Notes: generated by a model not told the origin, from the sequence alone. A DNA stretch of 64,000 nt from Phyllobacterium myrsinacearum (GCF_014138285.1 NZ_JACGXN010000002.1:372001-436000); one strand, 5' to 3'; counted from the first letter of the stretch, positions 1-10,053 are shown. Program-made: numbers and translations.

Positions 1-190
1 AGAAGTAGACCGCCACACCCTCGCGCAATGCATAGGTAAAGATCACCGCGATCGGCACGCCGATGAACAGCGCAGACAGAGCCATGGCGGCAAGGATCAG
101 CAGCCAATGCGACCAGCGCCCCGGGCGCTGACCATGCCGTCGGGAGGACTGCATCTTCGCGGCGGTGGCGAGATCAGTTGCGGTCTGCAT
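1..190 (-). CDS. cysW: Sulfate ABC transporter permease CysW (N-terminal part, cut by window edge)
   Basis: Only the first 63 codons are inside the window. The protein starts at an ATG at 188-190, reading MQTATDLAT, with a short basic cytoplasmic stretch (about residues 10-30) and a first membrane segment at about 31-53, followed by a segment typical of the CysW periplasmic loop (ALREGVAVYF). The start overlaps the end of cysT by 17 bp, which implies translational coupling. CysW pairs with CysT to form the membrane channel that imports sulfate or thiosulfate. The ATPase gene cysA would be expected beyond the left edge. Identification rests mainly on operon context and the N-terminal pattern. 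Confidence 0.85.
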   Translation of the reverse strand, partial: MQTATDLATAAKMQSSRRHGQRPGRWSHWLLILAAMALSALFIGVPIAVIFTYALREGVAVYF

Positions 191-1016
191 AACGGAGCTG
201 CCAGGCTTGAATGGAGTTGGTGACGAAAAGCATGAGGAAGGCAAGGACCAGCATCACCGTGGCGATCGCCGCTGCTGCCGGATAGTCATATTCATCGAGC
301 CGGATGAAGACGAGCAGGGACATGACCTCGGTTTGGAATGGCAGATTGCCGGAGATGAAGACAATGGCGCCGAATTCTCCCAGACTGCGGGCAAAGGACA
401 GGCTGCAACCGGCAATGAATGCCGGGAAAATCGCTGGCCAAATCACCCTCGCAAAAATCTGCCAGTTCGTCGCCCCAAGCGAGCGCGCCGCTTCCTCGAC
501 ATCAAGCGCCACATCTTCGAGCACCGGCTGCACGGTACGGACCACGAAGGGAATGCTGGTGAACATCATGGCAATGGCGATACCGAGCGGCGCATAGGCA
601 ATCTTCACCCCCAATGGCTCCAGATACCGGCCAAACCAGCCATTAACGGAAAAGACGGTAACCAACGCAAGACCTGCCACCGCAGTCGGCAGGGCAAAGG
701 GCAGATCGACCACCGCATCCAGCAGCCGCCGCCCGGGGAACTCATAACGCACCAGTACCCAAGCGAGCAGCAAGCCGAACAGCGCATTGAACAAAGTTGC
801 CAGCAGCGCGGCGCCGATGGTTATCTTGTAGGTCGCGACGGCTCGCTCGGAAGAGATGATGGTCCAGAAATCCGTCCAGCCGAGATTCACCGATTTGTAC
901 AGCATCGCCAGCAGGGGCAAAGCCACGATGATCGTGAAATACAGCAACGTCACGCCAAGGGTCAGGCTGAACCCCGGCAATATTCCGCGCTGGCTGGATT
1001 TTGAAAACAACGACAT
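174..1016 (-). CDS. cysT: Sulfate ABC transporter permease CysT
   Basis: Inner-membrane permease of 280 residues, the usual family length, with about six hydrophobic segments. The conserved cytoplasmic EAA loop that contacts the ATPase is visible at about residues 175-195 (EEAARSLGATNWQIF). It imports sulfate/thiosulfate for cysteine synthesis together with CysW, CysA and the periplasmic binding protein. It lies 101 bp downstream of the sbp gene on the same strand and overlaps cysW by 17 bp, so sbp-cysT-cysW reads as one operon. The ATG at 1014-1016 follows MSLFSKSSQ, a normal CysT start. Confidence is high for the family; substrate specificity is inferred from the neighbouring binding protein. 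Confidence 0.95.
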   Translation of the reverse strand: MSLFSKSSQRGILPGFSLTLGVTLLYFTIIVALPLLAMLYKSVNLGWTDFWTIISSERAVATYKITIGAALLATLFNALFGLLLAWVLVRYEFPGRRLLDAVVDLPFALPTAVAGLALVTVFSVNGWFGRYLEPLGVKIAYAPLGIAIAMMFTSIPFVVRTVQPVLEDVALDVEEAARSLGATNWQIFARVIWPAIFPAFIAGCSLSFARSLGEFGAIVFISGNLPFQTEVMSLLVFIRLDEYDYPAAAAIATVMLVLAFLMLFVTNSIQAWQLRYADRN

Positions 1017-1117
1017 GCTCGGGTTCTAATACGTGCCCACACGAAAGCAAGCAGGGGTTGTAAAGAATGCGGCGGCATAGCCAATGCCATGCCGCCTTCG
1101 GGGCGATCAGCCGTTGA

Positions 1118-2122
1118 TCAGCGCTTGGTGAAAACCTTGTCTAGGATACCGCCTTCGCTAAAATGTTCCTTCGACAGCTTGTCCCAGCCGCCGAATACAT
1201 CTTCCACGGTCAGCAGGCGCGTCTCGGGAAACTGTGCGGCATATTTGGCTTTGACGGTTTCGTCGTGCACGCGATTGAAGTTCTGGGCGAGAATGTCCTG
1301 CCCTTCCGGCGTGTAGAGGAACTTCAGATAGCTCTCGGCAATTGCCCGCGATCCGCGCTTGTCGACCACCTTGTCGACAACGGTGACTGGAAACTCCGCG
1401 AGCAGGCTGACCGGCGGTACCACCGCCTCGTACTTGTCTTCGCCCAGCTGCTTGCGTGTCCCCAGAACTTCAGCTTCGAACGTGATCAGCACATCGCCGA
1501 TGCCGCGTTCGGCAAAAGTCGTGGTTGCGGCACGGCCGCCCGTATCGAAGACGGGTACGTTGGCAAACAGCTTCTTGGTGAATTCCTGCGCCTTGGCCTC
1601 ATCCTTGTTGAACGCTTCAAGCGCATAGGCATAGGCCGCCAGATAGGTGTAGCGCGCATTGCCGGATGTCTTCGGATTGGGAAAAATCACCTTCACATCG
1701 TCGCGAACCAGATCATCCCAGTTCTTGATGTGCTTCGGATTTCCGGCGCGAACCAGAAATGCCGGCAGGGAATAATACGGCGACGAATTGTTCGGCAGGC
1801 GCGACTGCCAGTTGGCGGGAATGAAGTTTCCCTTGTCATGCAGAACCTGTACGTCGGTGACCTGATTGAAGGTCACAACGTCGGCTTCGAGCCCTTCCAG
1901 AATGGACCGTGCCTGCTTCGATGATCCCGCATGCGATTGGCTGACCGTTATGTCCTTGCCCGCCTCTTTCTTGTAAGCTGCGGTGAAGGCTTTGTTGATC
2001 TGCTCGTAAAGCTCCCGCGAAATATCATAGGAAACATTGAGGATTTCAGTCGGCTCTGCAGCTTTCACCGGTCCGAGACCCAGCGCCAGTGCAACTGTGG
2101 CATAGACGAACAATCTTTTCAT
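1118..2122 (-). CDS. sbp: Periplasmic sulfate-binding protein
   Basis: Periplasmic solute receptor of 334 residues for the CysTWA sulfate importer. A Sec signal peptide is plain at residues 1-21 (MKRLFVYATVALALGLGPVKA). Family motifs include NVSYDISRELY near the mature N-terminus and the segment FNQVTDVQVL. The ATG at 2120-2122 is preferred over an in-frame GTG 24 bp upstream, because it is preceded by a GGGAG ribosome-binding site and starts directly with the signal peptide. First gene of the sbp-cysT-cysW operon. Palindromes at 2251-2313 lie upstream and may be operators. Sbp and CysP are close relatives; I cannot separate sulfate from thiosulfate preference by eye. Confidence 0.93.
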   Translation of the reverse strand: MKRLFVYATVALALGLGPVKAAEPTEILNVSYDISRELYEQINKAFTAAYKKEAGKDITVSQSHAGSSKQARSILEGLEADVVTFNQVTDVQVLHDKGNFIPANWQSRLPNNSSPYYSLPAFLVRAGNPKHIKNWDDLVRDDVKVIFPNPKTSGNARYTYLAAYAYALEAFNKDEAKAQEFTKKLFANVPVFDTGGRAATTTFAERGIGDVLITFEAEVLGTRKQLGEDKYEAVVPPVSLLAEFPVTVVDKVVDKRGSRAIAESYLKFLYTPEGQDILAQNFNRVHDETVKAKYAAQFPETRLLTVEDVFGGWDKLSKEHFSEGGILDKVFTKR

Positions 2123-2250
2123 TGCATTCTCCCAAGCAGCCGGCACGCTTCGTGCCGCCCTTATTGACCCAGCCCCATCCGACCCAACGATTTCATAGGA
2201 GAACGGATATTTTTTCTGAGAATGCCGTCAAATTTCCGGGAGCGAAAGAA

Positions 2251-2313
2251 TTGGAATTCCAACAATTGTCAGCCAATTAAAACTTTATTCCAATAAATAT
2301 CTGAAATGGAATA
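2251..2313. promoter_or_regulatory. Candidate operator region upstream of sbp
   Basis: A perfect 12-bp palindrome TTGGAATTCCAA lies at 2251-2262, and a 7-bp inverted repeat TATTCCA...TGGAATA spans 2286-2313 with a 14-bp spacer. All arms share the core TTCCA/TGGAA. The region is AT-rich and 129-191 bp upstream of the sbp start. The nearby Rrf2-type regulator is an obvious candidate binder, by analogy with Rrf2 regulators of sulfur metabolism such as CymR. Which protein binds is inference. Confidence 0.4.
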
Positions 2314-2398
2314 ATCGCCCTGAATACTGCGGGGCGATTCTGCAATCCGTTTCTACCCCGCCGGAGCACGAGGCAGCATTTTGATGGGAAAGTGGTTC

Positions 2399-2590
2399 TT
2401 ACCAGAAGCCGCGATGCTGCCAGCACCAGAGGAAATCTTCCTCCGTCCAGTTGCGGTGGCGTTTGGCGGAAGCTTCGTCGCTGTCCCGCTTCTTGGAATC
2501 GCGTGTATCGATATCCAGCGTTTCTGAGGTAAATACCTCGCGCCACAGACGTTCTGCCCGATTAAAGATGCCTGATACTTCACTGTACAT
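2399..2590 (-). CDS. Small hypothetical protein, 63 residues
   Basis: Short soluble protein of unknown function that I do not recognise. It starts MYSEVSGIFNRAERLWREVF and ends in an aromatic, Trp-rich segment (NWTEEDFLWCWQHRGFW). The ATG at 2588-2590 has a strong GGAGG ribosome-binding site 5 to 6 bases upstream, which argues that the frame is used; a TTG 12 bp further upstream is less likely. The middle is highly charged (TRDSKKRDSDEASAKRHR). No signal peptide or membrane segment. It lies between sbp and the Rrf2 regulator, about 0.28 kb upstream of sbp on the same strand, so a link to sulfate uptake is possible but unproven. Confidence 0.6.
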   Translation of the reverse strand: MYSEVSGIFNRAERLWREVFTSETLDIDTRDSKKRDSDEASAKRHRNWTEEDFLWCWQHRGFW

Positions 2591-2894
2591 TGCGACCTCC
2601 AAGGAACAATTGGGTTGCAGAGTGCAGTTGCCTCTAGGGTCAACCGATACTCAATGATGACCGGTTGAAAAAATTTGTCAACAATCACTACCTGTTTAAT
2701 CGTGTATCGATTTTAACGCTTTCGCAACTTTTCAAGCGCTCAATTCTTAATGAGTTATTATTTTTCAGAGTCTTAACAGCCATTTTTAAGACATTTGTCC
2801 GCCATGAAAAAACTCAATTTTTTAACAATTTAGCACTAGAAAATGTCGAGCGAGGGACTATGACTGCATCTCATAGGGTGGTCAGGCAACAATC
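2591..2894. other. AT-rich intergenic region between small gene and Rrf2 regulator
   Basis: About 300 bp, clearly more AT-rich than the coding DNA on either side, with several T and A runs around 2750-2830. It must hold the promoters of the divergent small gene (minus strand) and the Rrf2 regulator (plus strand). I see no convincing open frame, RNA gene or strong hairpin in it. Confidence 0.5.
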
Positions 2895-3344
2895 ATGATT
2901 TCGCAGAAAGCCAAATATGCTCTTCGGGCGCTTGTCGTTCTTGCTAGAGCCGATGCCGAAAAGGCCCTTTTCATTTCGGATATCGCGGAAGAGCAGAATA
3001 TTCCAAAGAAGTTCCTGGAACAGATACTTCTTGATCTGAAACATCAGGGCATTGTCATGAGCCGTCGCGGCAAGATGGGTGGCTATCTGCTGCTCAAGCA
3101 GGCGGAAGACATTACCTTTGGTGAGGTCCTCAGACTGATCGACGGGCCGATCGCACCTCTGCCTTGTCTCAGCAAGATTGCTTATCGGCGTTGCGAAGAT
3201 TGTGACAGCGAAGACAATTGCGAAATCCGCCATGTCTTCAGCGAGGTCGCCAACGTCACCCGCGGGGTGCTTGACAAGACCACCATTGCCGACTGCCTTG
3301 CCTATGGCGGCGGTGGTAAGCTGACAGCGGCGCTCGACAGTTAG
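2895..3344 (+). CDS. Rrf2-family transcriptional regulator with four clustered cysteines
   Basis: A 149-residue Rrf2-type DNA-binding protein. The N-terminal winged helix-turn-helix covers about residues 1-75 (ISQKAKYALRALVVLA, then SRRGKMGGYLLLK in the wing). Four cysteines follow at about C91, C100, C103 and C109. Rrf2 proteins such as IscR, NsrR and RirA bind an Fe-S cluster with three cysteines in this region, so cluster sensing is plausible here. It lies beside the sulfate uptake operon, which suggests sulfur or iron-sulfur control, as with CymR-type relatives. Target and ligand are inference. The ATG at 2895 fits the invariant family N-terminus. Confidence 0.9.
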   Translation: MISQKAKYALRALVVLARADAEKALFISDIAEEQNIPKKFLEQILLDLKHQGIVMSRRGKMGGYLLLKQAEDITFGEVLRLIDGPIAPLPCLSKIAYRRCEDCDSEDNCEIRHVFSEVANVTRGVLDKTTIADCLAYGGGGKLTAALDS

Positions 3345-3385
3345 ATCTTTGAAGTGGGATTCGCTGATTGCATGGCGTTAGGTGT

Positions 3386-3533
3386 GTGGTTCGACAAGCT
3401 CACCATGAGGGAGATGGAGGATTGCAGGGAACTAATTCTGCAAGATTGCTGATTCTGCAAATTTACTCATGCCGCAATGTTTCCGAGTAGCCTTACAGCA
3501 CCACTCTCCCTCATGGTGAGCTTGTCGAACCAC
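3386..3533. repeat. Family A repeat: two 29-bp inverted copies
   Basis: The 29-bp unit beginning GTGGTTCGACAAGCTCACCA lies at 3386-3414 and its exact reverse complement at 3505-3533, separated by about 90 bp of AT-richer DNA. A third identical copy occurs at 42722-42750. The arrangement looks like a small palindromic mobile or REP-type element between the Rrf2 and methyltransferase genes. No open reading frame is carried. Confidence 0.85.
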
Positions 3534-3576
3534 GAACCACGCAATATGCAGCCCACCACCTGCATCGAGGAACACC

Positions 3577-4176
3577 ATGACCGCCAATGATCCGGAAACA
3601 CTGGCATTTTATGCTGATGAAGCGGTGCGTTATGCCAACCGGTCGCAGGCGCGCTCGTTTGACCATCTGGATGCCTATCTCGCCCTGCTGTCTCCCGGCT
3701 CCCGAATACTGGAACTCGGCTGCGGTGGCGGCGATGACACGACCCACATGCTTGCCCATGGCTTCGATGTGGTGCCGACAGATGGTTCACCGGAAATTGC
3801 CGCCGAGGCACAGAAGCGCCTGGGTATTCCGGTCAATGTGCTGCAGTTTCAGGACATTGCGGACGAGAATGCCTATGATGGCGTGTGGGCCAGCGCCTGC
3901 CTGCTGCACGTGCCCCGGACCGCCCTGCCCGATATTATCAGCCGCGTTCACCGCGCCCTCAGACCTGGCGGACGGTTCTTTGCGAGTTTCAAGGCGGGAA
4001 CTGCCGAGGGCCGGGACCGGTTCGGCCGCTATTTCAACTACCCCTCACCCGAATGGCTGCGTGAAACCTACAGGGAAGAACGCTGGCACGATATCGACAT
4101 AGCAGCGCGGATGGGCGGCGGCTATGACAATGAGCCGACGCAATGGCTCCACGTCATCGCCACCAAACCGCGCTGA
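3577..4176 (+). CDS. SAM-dependent class I methyltransferase
   Basis: A 199-residue Rossmann-fold methyltransferase. Motif I is clear at about residues 45-53 (ILELGCGGGDD), motif II acidic residue in VVPTDGSPE, and the post-motif region LRPGGRFFASF at about 130-140. The whole protein is essentially one methyltransferase domain, resembling the TehB/Methyltransf_25 group of small soluble enzymes. Substrate cannot be told from the sequence. An AGGAA ribosome-binding site precedes the ATG at 3577. It is convergent with thiG and ends directly beside it, and an inverted repeat lies upstream, so it is probably a single-gene unit. Confidence 0.85.
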   Translation: MTANDPETLAFYADEAVRYANRSQARSFDHLDAYLALLSPGSRILELGCGGGDDTTHMLAHGFDVVPTDGSPEIAAEAQKRLGIPVNVLQFQDIADENAYDGVWASACLLHVPRTALPDIISRVHRALRPGGRFFASFKAGTAEGRDRFGRYFNYPSPEWLRETYREERWHDIDIAARMGGGYDNEPTQWLHVIATKPR

Positions 4177-4950
4177 TCAGCTAAAGACGGCCTTTCCGAT
4201 CACCGGCGTTGACGGGACCGCCACGTCGCGCGGCTCCAGCATACCCGCATGGCAGGCCATATGCCCGGCATCCACAGCCTTGGCAAAGGCCGCGGCCATG
4301 GCAACCGGATCGGCCGCCTTGGCAACCGCGGTGTTGAGCAAAATTGCGTCAAACCCGAGTTCCATCACTGTTGCCGCATGGGAGGGTCTACCCAGGCCTG
4401 CATCGACGATCATTGGCACGTCAGGGAAATGGCCGCGCAAAGCGCGTAGGGCGTGGAGATTGAGCGGGCCCAAGGCTGATCCAATCGGAGCGCACCACGG
4501 CATCAGCACCTCGCACCCGGCTTCCAGCAGGCGTTCCGCCACGACCAGATCATCCGTCATATATGGAAACACTTTGAAGCCGTCAGTGGTAAGGATGCGC
4601 GCCGCGTCAACCAGCGCAAACACATCCGGCTGCAGCGTATCGTGATTGCCGATGACTTCGAGCTTGATCCAGTCGGTGGCAAAAATATCCCGTGCCATCT
4701 GCGCGGTCAGCACAGCTTCCTTGACCGTGTGGCAGCCGGCCGTATTCGGCAGAACGTGCACGCCAAGCGACTGGATCAGTGACCAGAACTTGTCGCCGGA
4801 TTTCCCACCAGCCATTTCCCGCCGTAGGGACACCGTGACGATTTTGGTTTCCGATGCTTTTACGGCGTCCATCAGGATCGCCGGAGACGGATATTGCGCT
4901 GTACCGAGCAGAAGCCGCGAGGACAATTCGGTGCCATACAATGTCAGCAT
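4177..4950 (-). CDS. thiG: Thiazole synthase ThiG
   Basis: Cytoplasmic enzyme of 257 residues that forms the thiazole phosphate moiety of thiamine from deoxyxylulose 5-phosphate, dehydroglycine and ThiS thiocarboxylate. The Schiff-base lysine is in DWIKLEVIG (about K96); the segments [17 protein letters not shown] and VDAGLGRPS match the ThiG TIM barrel. It is the last gene of thiC-thiO-thiS-thiG, separated from thiS by 3 bp. No thiE follows; the next gene is convergent. Length and motifs are normal for the family. Confidence 0.97.
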   Translation of the reverse strand: MLTLYGTELSSRLLLGTAQYPSPAILMDAVKASETKIVTVSLRREMAGGKSGDKFWSLIQSLGVHVLPNTAGCHTVKEAVLTAQMARDIFATDWIKLEVIGNHDTLQPDVFALVDAARILTTDGFKVFPYMTDDLVVAERLLEAGCEVLMPWCAPIGSALGPLNLHALRALRGHFPDVPMIVDAGLGRPSHAATVMELGFDAILLNTAVAKAADPVAMAAAFAKAVDAGHMACHAGMLEPRDVAVPSTPVIGKAVFS

Positions 4951-4953
4951 GGC

Positions 4954-5151
4954 TCAGCCCCCCTGCCGGGGTGTGAGGATTTCCACCCTGTCACCTTCGT
5001 TCAGCGTGAACGTCGCACGCGCTGACGCCCGCACCAGTTCGCCGTTGAGCGCTGTCGCCAGCCAGTCGCCCTCATATTCCAGTTCGCCGAGCAAATCGCT
5101 CAACGTCTTCGAAGCAACCTCGTGCGGTTCTCCATTGACGATAAGTTTCAT
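4954..5151 (-). CDS. thiS: Sulfur carrier protein ThiS
   Basis: Ubiquitin-like carrier of 65 residues ending in the required Gly-Gly (ILTPRQGG), which is adenylated and turned into a thiocarboxylate that gives its sulfur to ThiG. The ATG at 5149-5151 (MKLIVNGEPHEV) is chosen over a TTG six bases upstream, since it matches the normal ThiS N-terminus. The start lies 2 bp after the thiO stop, consistent with coupled translation. An adenylyltransferase such as ThiF is not in this window. Confidence 0.95.
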   Translation of the reverse strand: MKLIVNGEPHEVASKTLSDLLGELEYEGDWLATALNGELVRASARATFTLNEGDRVEILTPRQGG

Positions 5152-5153
5152 GA

Positions 5154-6106
5154 TCAAGTTGCCTTCTCGTAGTCAAAAACCATTGCTGCCGCCTGTATGG
5201 CCATGGCGGGCGCGAGCAAAAATCCGTGCCGGTACAACCCGTTGATGCTGATTACCTTGCCGTGCCGCCCCACACGCGGAAAATTATCCGCATAGGCCGG
5301 GCGCACGCCGACACCCGTCTCGATGATCGCCGCCTCGCCAAAAGCCGGATGCAAGCTGTAGGCGGCATTGAGCAATTCCATCATGGAGCGCGTGGTGATC
5401 GGCCCTGTCGCATCGCTCTCGATCATCGTCGCGCCCACCATGAAGATATGATCCGCGCGCGGCACGATATAGACGGGAAAGCGCGGATGGATCAGCCGGA
5501 CAGGCCGCGCCAGCGAGATATCGCGGGTCTGCAGGATCAGCATTTCACCGCGCACCCCACGCAGGCCCGGTCTGGTTGGGGAATAACCGGTGCAATCGAC
5601 AATTCTGTCGAAATTGCCATCATCCCGCTCGCTCTCGAATTGAACGCCCAATGCAGCCAGCTTGGCGGTCAAAGCAGTGAGAGCGTGGCGCGGGTCCAGA
5701 TGGGCCTCATCCTTGAAAAACAATCCCCTGCGGAATCTTCCTTCAAGGTCAGGTTCGAGATTGCTTAGTTCCTGTTCGTTCACATCGGCAAAACCCGACG
5801 TGCGCGAACCGAAGCGATCCAGCTCCCTGACATCACGCGCCGGCACCAGCACCAGAGTACCGTTGCGAACAACGCTCCCCGGCAGGGCCGCCTCCCACCA
5901 GGAGGCAGCCTTCAATCCGAGGTCCAGCACCCGTTCCTCGGCACTTTCACGCTCGCAGTAGGGTGCAAGCATTCCGCCCGCATACCAGGAGGCTGTCGAG
6001 GATGTGCTGCGGCGCGGGTCGAAGACGGTCACATCAGCGCCCCGCGCCATCAGTTCATGCGCGGCGGCAAGCCCAGCCACCCCCGCGCCTTTGACAAGAA
6101 CACGCA

Positions 6107-6107
<1 letters not shown>
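5154..6107 (-). CDS. thiO: Glycine oxidase ThiO
   Basis: FAD-dependent amine oxidase of 317 residues that makes the dehydroglycine used by ThiG. The N-terminal dinucleotide fold reads KGAGVAGLAAAHEL with the acidic strand end VTVFD; the DAO-type C-terminal part includes GVRPAYADNFPRVG and NGLYRHGFLLAPA. Many alphaproteobacteria use aerobic ThiO in place of radical-SAM ThiH. Its start shares one base with the thiC stop and its stop lies 2 bp before thiS, so the operon is tightly packed. Confidence 0.95.
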
Positions 6108-7957
<1,850 letters not shown>

Positions 7958-8054
7958 TTAAGCGTGGAAACCCAGTTCTGTGCCGGAAGGATGAAAAGAG
8001 ATTGCGAATCCGGATACGGATTTTGTGCCGAGGCTGACTCGCATGACTTTCGCA

Positions 8055-8147
8055 CCGTCCCTACGCCAGTATGAACTGGATCAGGTTCAACGGGTCACTG
8101 CGCTGCAAAAGCCAGCAGAATCTCAGCCCCTTGTCGGGACCCCCCTG
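8055..8147 (-). promoter_or_regulatory. TPP riboswitch (THI box) controlling the thi operon
   Basis: On the minus strand this stretch contains the conserved CUGAGA block (in GGGGCTGAGATTCTG) and the second conserved block ACCCGTTGAACCTGATC, closed by GCGTAGGGA. These are the two diagnostic parts of the thiamine pyrophosphate aptamer. It lies 113 bp or more upstream of thiC in the same orientation, so it should repress thiC-thiO-thiS-thiG when TPP is plentiful. The rest of the 304-bp gap between thiC and the next gene holds the expression platform and promoter; I see nothing else there. Confidence 0.95.
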
Positions 8148-8246
8148 GTGAATGTCTTGAATTGAACGCCCGATCCGCCATTTGTCAAGCGGATCGGAAA
8201 AAACATATGCGTGGCGCCTCGTTAATGCGGGCCGCCACCGATGACG

Positions 8247-8816
8247 TCAGGAAGCCCGCAAAGGCTTCAACGCATTGCTCCACTTAAGCAATTCGCCGAT
8301 CATGGTGTTAGCCCCTGTCGTCACCAGTTCATTGGCCTGGAACACACCTTCATCATTGATGAACTGCTGGTACGCCGGGACAGGAACGCCTTCCGGAATG
8401 GGAACCATCCGCAAACCCGCGATGAGGCCCTTGATCGATTCGACCGAGCGCAGGCCGCCGGACACGCCGCCATAGCTGACAAAACCGACCGGCTTGTAGT
8501 TCCACTCCTGCCACAGATAGATGATCGCATTGGTCAGGGATGGTGGGGCAAAATAGTCATATTCAGGCGTCACGAACACAATCGCATCGCCCGCTTCGAT
8601 CAGCGCGCTCCACTTTTTCGTATGGGCGTGCTCGTACTTCTTGGCACGTGGATGGTTGGGCTCGTCGAAAATTGGCAGGTTGAGATCTGCCAGATCGATC
8701 AGAACAGGCTCGAACTGACCGTCCTGTTTGACGAACTCATAGAACCATTTCGAAACCGGTGAACCGGCGCGGCCCGGACGGGTGCTGACGTGGACGATGT
8801 TGAGCTTGGGTGCCAT
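8247..8816 (-). CDS. NADPH-dependent FMN reductase family protein
   Basis: A 189-residue flavodoxin-fold protein. The N-terminal FMN phosphate loop region is HVSTRPGRAGSPVSKWF, and the second flavin loop is TPEYDYFAPPSLTNAI, with YGGVSGGLRS near residue 110. Such enzymes reduce flavins, quinones, azo dyes or chromate with NAD(P)H. The ATG at 8814-8816 has a GGAG ribosome-binding site, so an upstream in-frame extension of 22 codons is rejected. It stands alone, divergent from no obvious partner. Physiological substrate unknown. Confidence 0.87.
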   Translation of the reverse strand: MAPKLNIVHVSTRPGRAGSPVSKWFYEFVKQDGQFEPVLIDLADLNLPIFDEPNHPRAKKYEHAHTKKWSALIEAGDAIVFVTPEYDYFAPPSLTNAIIYLWQEWNYKPVGFVSYGGVSGGLRSVESIKGLIAGLRMVPIPEGVPVPAYQQFINDEGVFQANELVTTGANTMIGELLKWSNALKPLRAS

Positions 8817-8944
8817 TGAAAGGTCTCCATAGGGCTTGAAAACTATTGACCATGAATAGGCGTCGCATGACACAGCGCACAAGAAGGCACTTTTTTGAAA
8901 CCGGGTAATATCGATGTGAAGACGATACTTATGGCGGATTCTTC

Positions 8945-8980
8945 ATAAAACGAAACCCGCTCCAGCGACGCTGTGCGGGT
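8945..8980 (-). terminator. Intrinsic terminator after the rpsU gene upstream of it
   Basis: Stem AACCCGC/GCGGGTT with a 14-base loop; on the minus strand it is followed by TCGTTTTATG. It lies 40 bp past the S21 stop codon in the same orientation. Confidence 0.6.
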
Positions 8981-9020
8981 TCTGTCGCGTTTTACAAGGA
9001 CCGGAAACTCCGGTCATTGA

Positions 9021-9296
9021 TTATCGGTTGTTGCTGAAATCGCTGGTAGGGGCGCCGGGACGGGCAACCCGTTCCTTCTTCTTCGGTCCAGGAAGCAGAC
9101 CTTCACGCTGTGCCTGCTTGCGCGCTGCCTTGCGGGCGCGGCTGACGGCTTCAGCCTTTTCACGGACACGACGCTCGGATGGCTTTTCAAAAGCCTGGCG
9201 CGCCTTCATTTCGCGGAAGAGACCTTCACGCTGCATCTTCTTCTTCAGAACCCGAAGGGCCTGTTCAACATTGTTATCACGGACGAGAACTTGCAA
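9021..9296 (-). CDS. rpsU: 30S ribosomal protein S21
   Basis: Basic ribosomal protein of 91 residues. The N-terminal core [20 protein letters not shown] and GLFREMKAR are diagnostic of S21. The C-terminal extension of about 30 residues, rich in Lys, Arg and Pro, is usual for the long alphaproteobacterial form. It joins the small subunit platform and helps initiation. Single-gene unit, with a hairpin terminator downstream and a 17-bp palindrome at 9366-9382 upstream. Confidence 0.97.
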   Translation of the reverse strand: MQVLVRDNNVEQALRVLKKKMQREGLFREMKARQAFEKPSERRVREKAEAVSRARKAARKQAQREGLLPGPKKKERVARPGAPTSDFSNNR

Positions 9297-9365
9297 TCGT
9301 TTTCCTTACCCATGCTTGTCTCGTCTTGCGCATTCAAGCGGCACAATCAGACAAGCGTTTGATGA

Positions 9366-9382
9366 ATTACCACAGTGGTAAT
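9366..9382. promoter_or_regulatory. Perfect 17-bp palindrome upstream of rpsU
   Basis: ATTACCACAGTGGTAAT is a perfect inverted repeat with arms of 8 bp around one central base. It lies 70 bp upstream of the rpsU start in the 250-bp gap between rpsU and a Rid-family gene. It looks like a dimeric repressor site; the regulator is unknown. Confidence 0.35.
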
Positions 9383-9546
9383 CACGAGAAGCGCGGACTT
9401 TATTCATTCCCGCGCCAAAAATCCAGTGCACCGGTGCAGAATTACTGCCCTGCACCTCACTTCATCCCGCAAATCGTTCGATTTATGACAGGATGAAGCA
9501 GTTACTCCTGCAGATGCTGATGTACCGGGCAAAATTGCCCGGGGAA

Positions 9547-9891
9547 TCAGATCGCAGCAGTGATGATGATTTCAACCAGATAGTCAGGCGTTGCGAGCTT
9601 GGCTTCGCCGGTAGCGCGGGCAGGTGTGTTGGCCGGATCGACCCAGGCATCCCAAACCGCATTCATTTCGGCAAAGTCCTTCATGTCAGCCATCCAGATA
9701 ATGGCCTGCAGGAGCTTGGACTTGTCGGAGCCCGCTTCCTTCAGGAGACGGTCGACCGAAGCCAGAACATCCTTTGTCTGCTCGGTAACGCTCTTGCCGG
9801 GTGTGCCTACCTGACCTGCGAGATAAACCGTGTTGCCATGGATAACGGCCTGGCTCATGCGTGGACCGACTTCAATACGACGAATGCTCAT
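9547..9891 (-). CDS. RidA/YjgF family protein
   Basis: A 114-residue single-domain Rid protein; the family forms trimers. RidA enzymes hydrolyse reactive enamine/imine intermediates made by PLP enzymes. The conserved arginine of the active site appears kept (PARATGEAKL, about R92, aligning with the PARSCVEV segment of RidA), and the glycine-rich strand LAGQVGTPG is visible. The C-terminus (PDYLVEIIITAAI) differs somewhat from canonical RidA, so it may belong to another Rid subgroup. It stands alone, downstream of tRNA-Lys on the same strand with a terminator between them. Confidence 0.88.
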   Translation of the reverse strand: MSIRRIEVGPRMSQAVIHGNTVYLAGQVGTPGKSVTEQTKDVLASVDRLLKEAGSDKSKLLQAIIWMADMKDFAEMNAVWDAWVDPANTPARATGEAKLATPDYLVEIIITAAI

Positions 9892-9942
9892 GGAAAGTCT
9901 CCTCTAGCGGCTTGGGTAGATCGATGTTTGACTGGCGTACAA

Positions 9943-9970
9943 GAAAAAAGGGCCATACGGCCCTTTTTTC
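9943..9970 (-). terminator. Terminator after tRNA-Lys
   Basis: Hairpin AGGGCC-ATAC-GGCCCT with a run of T on one side and of A on the other, so it can act in both directions. On the minus strand it follows the tRNA 3' end by about 8 bp and isolates it from the Rid-family gene. Confidence 0.85.
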
Positions 9971-9977
9971 AAAGAAT

Positions 9978-10053
<76 letters not shown>

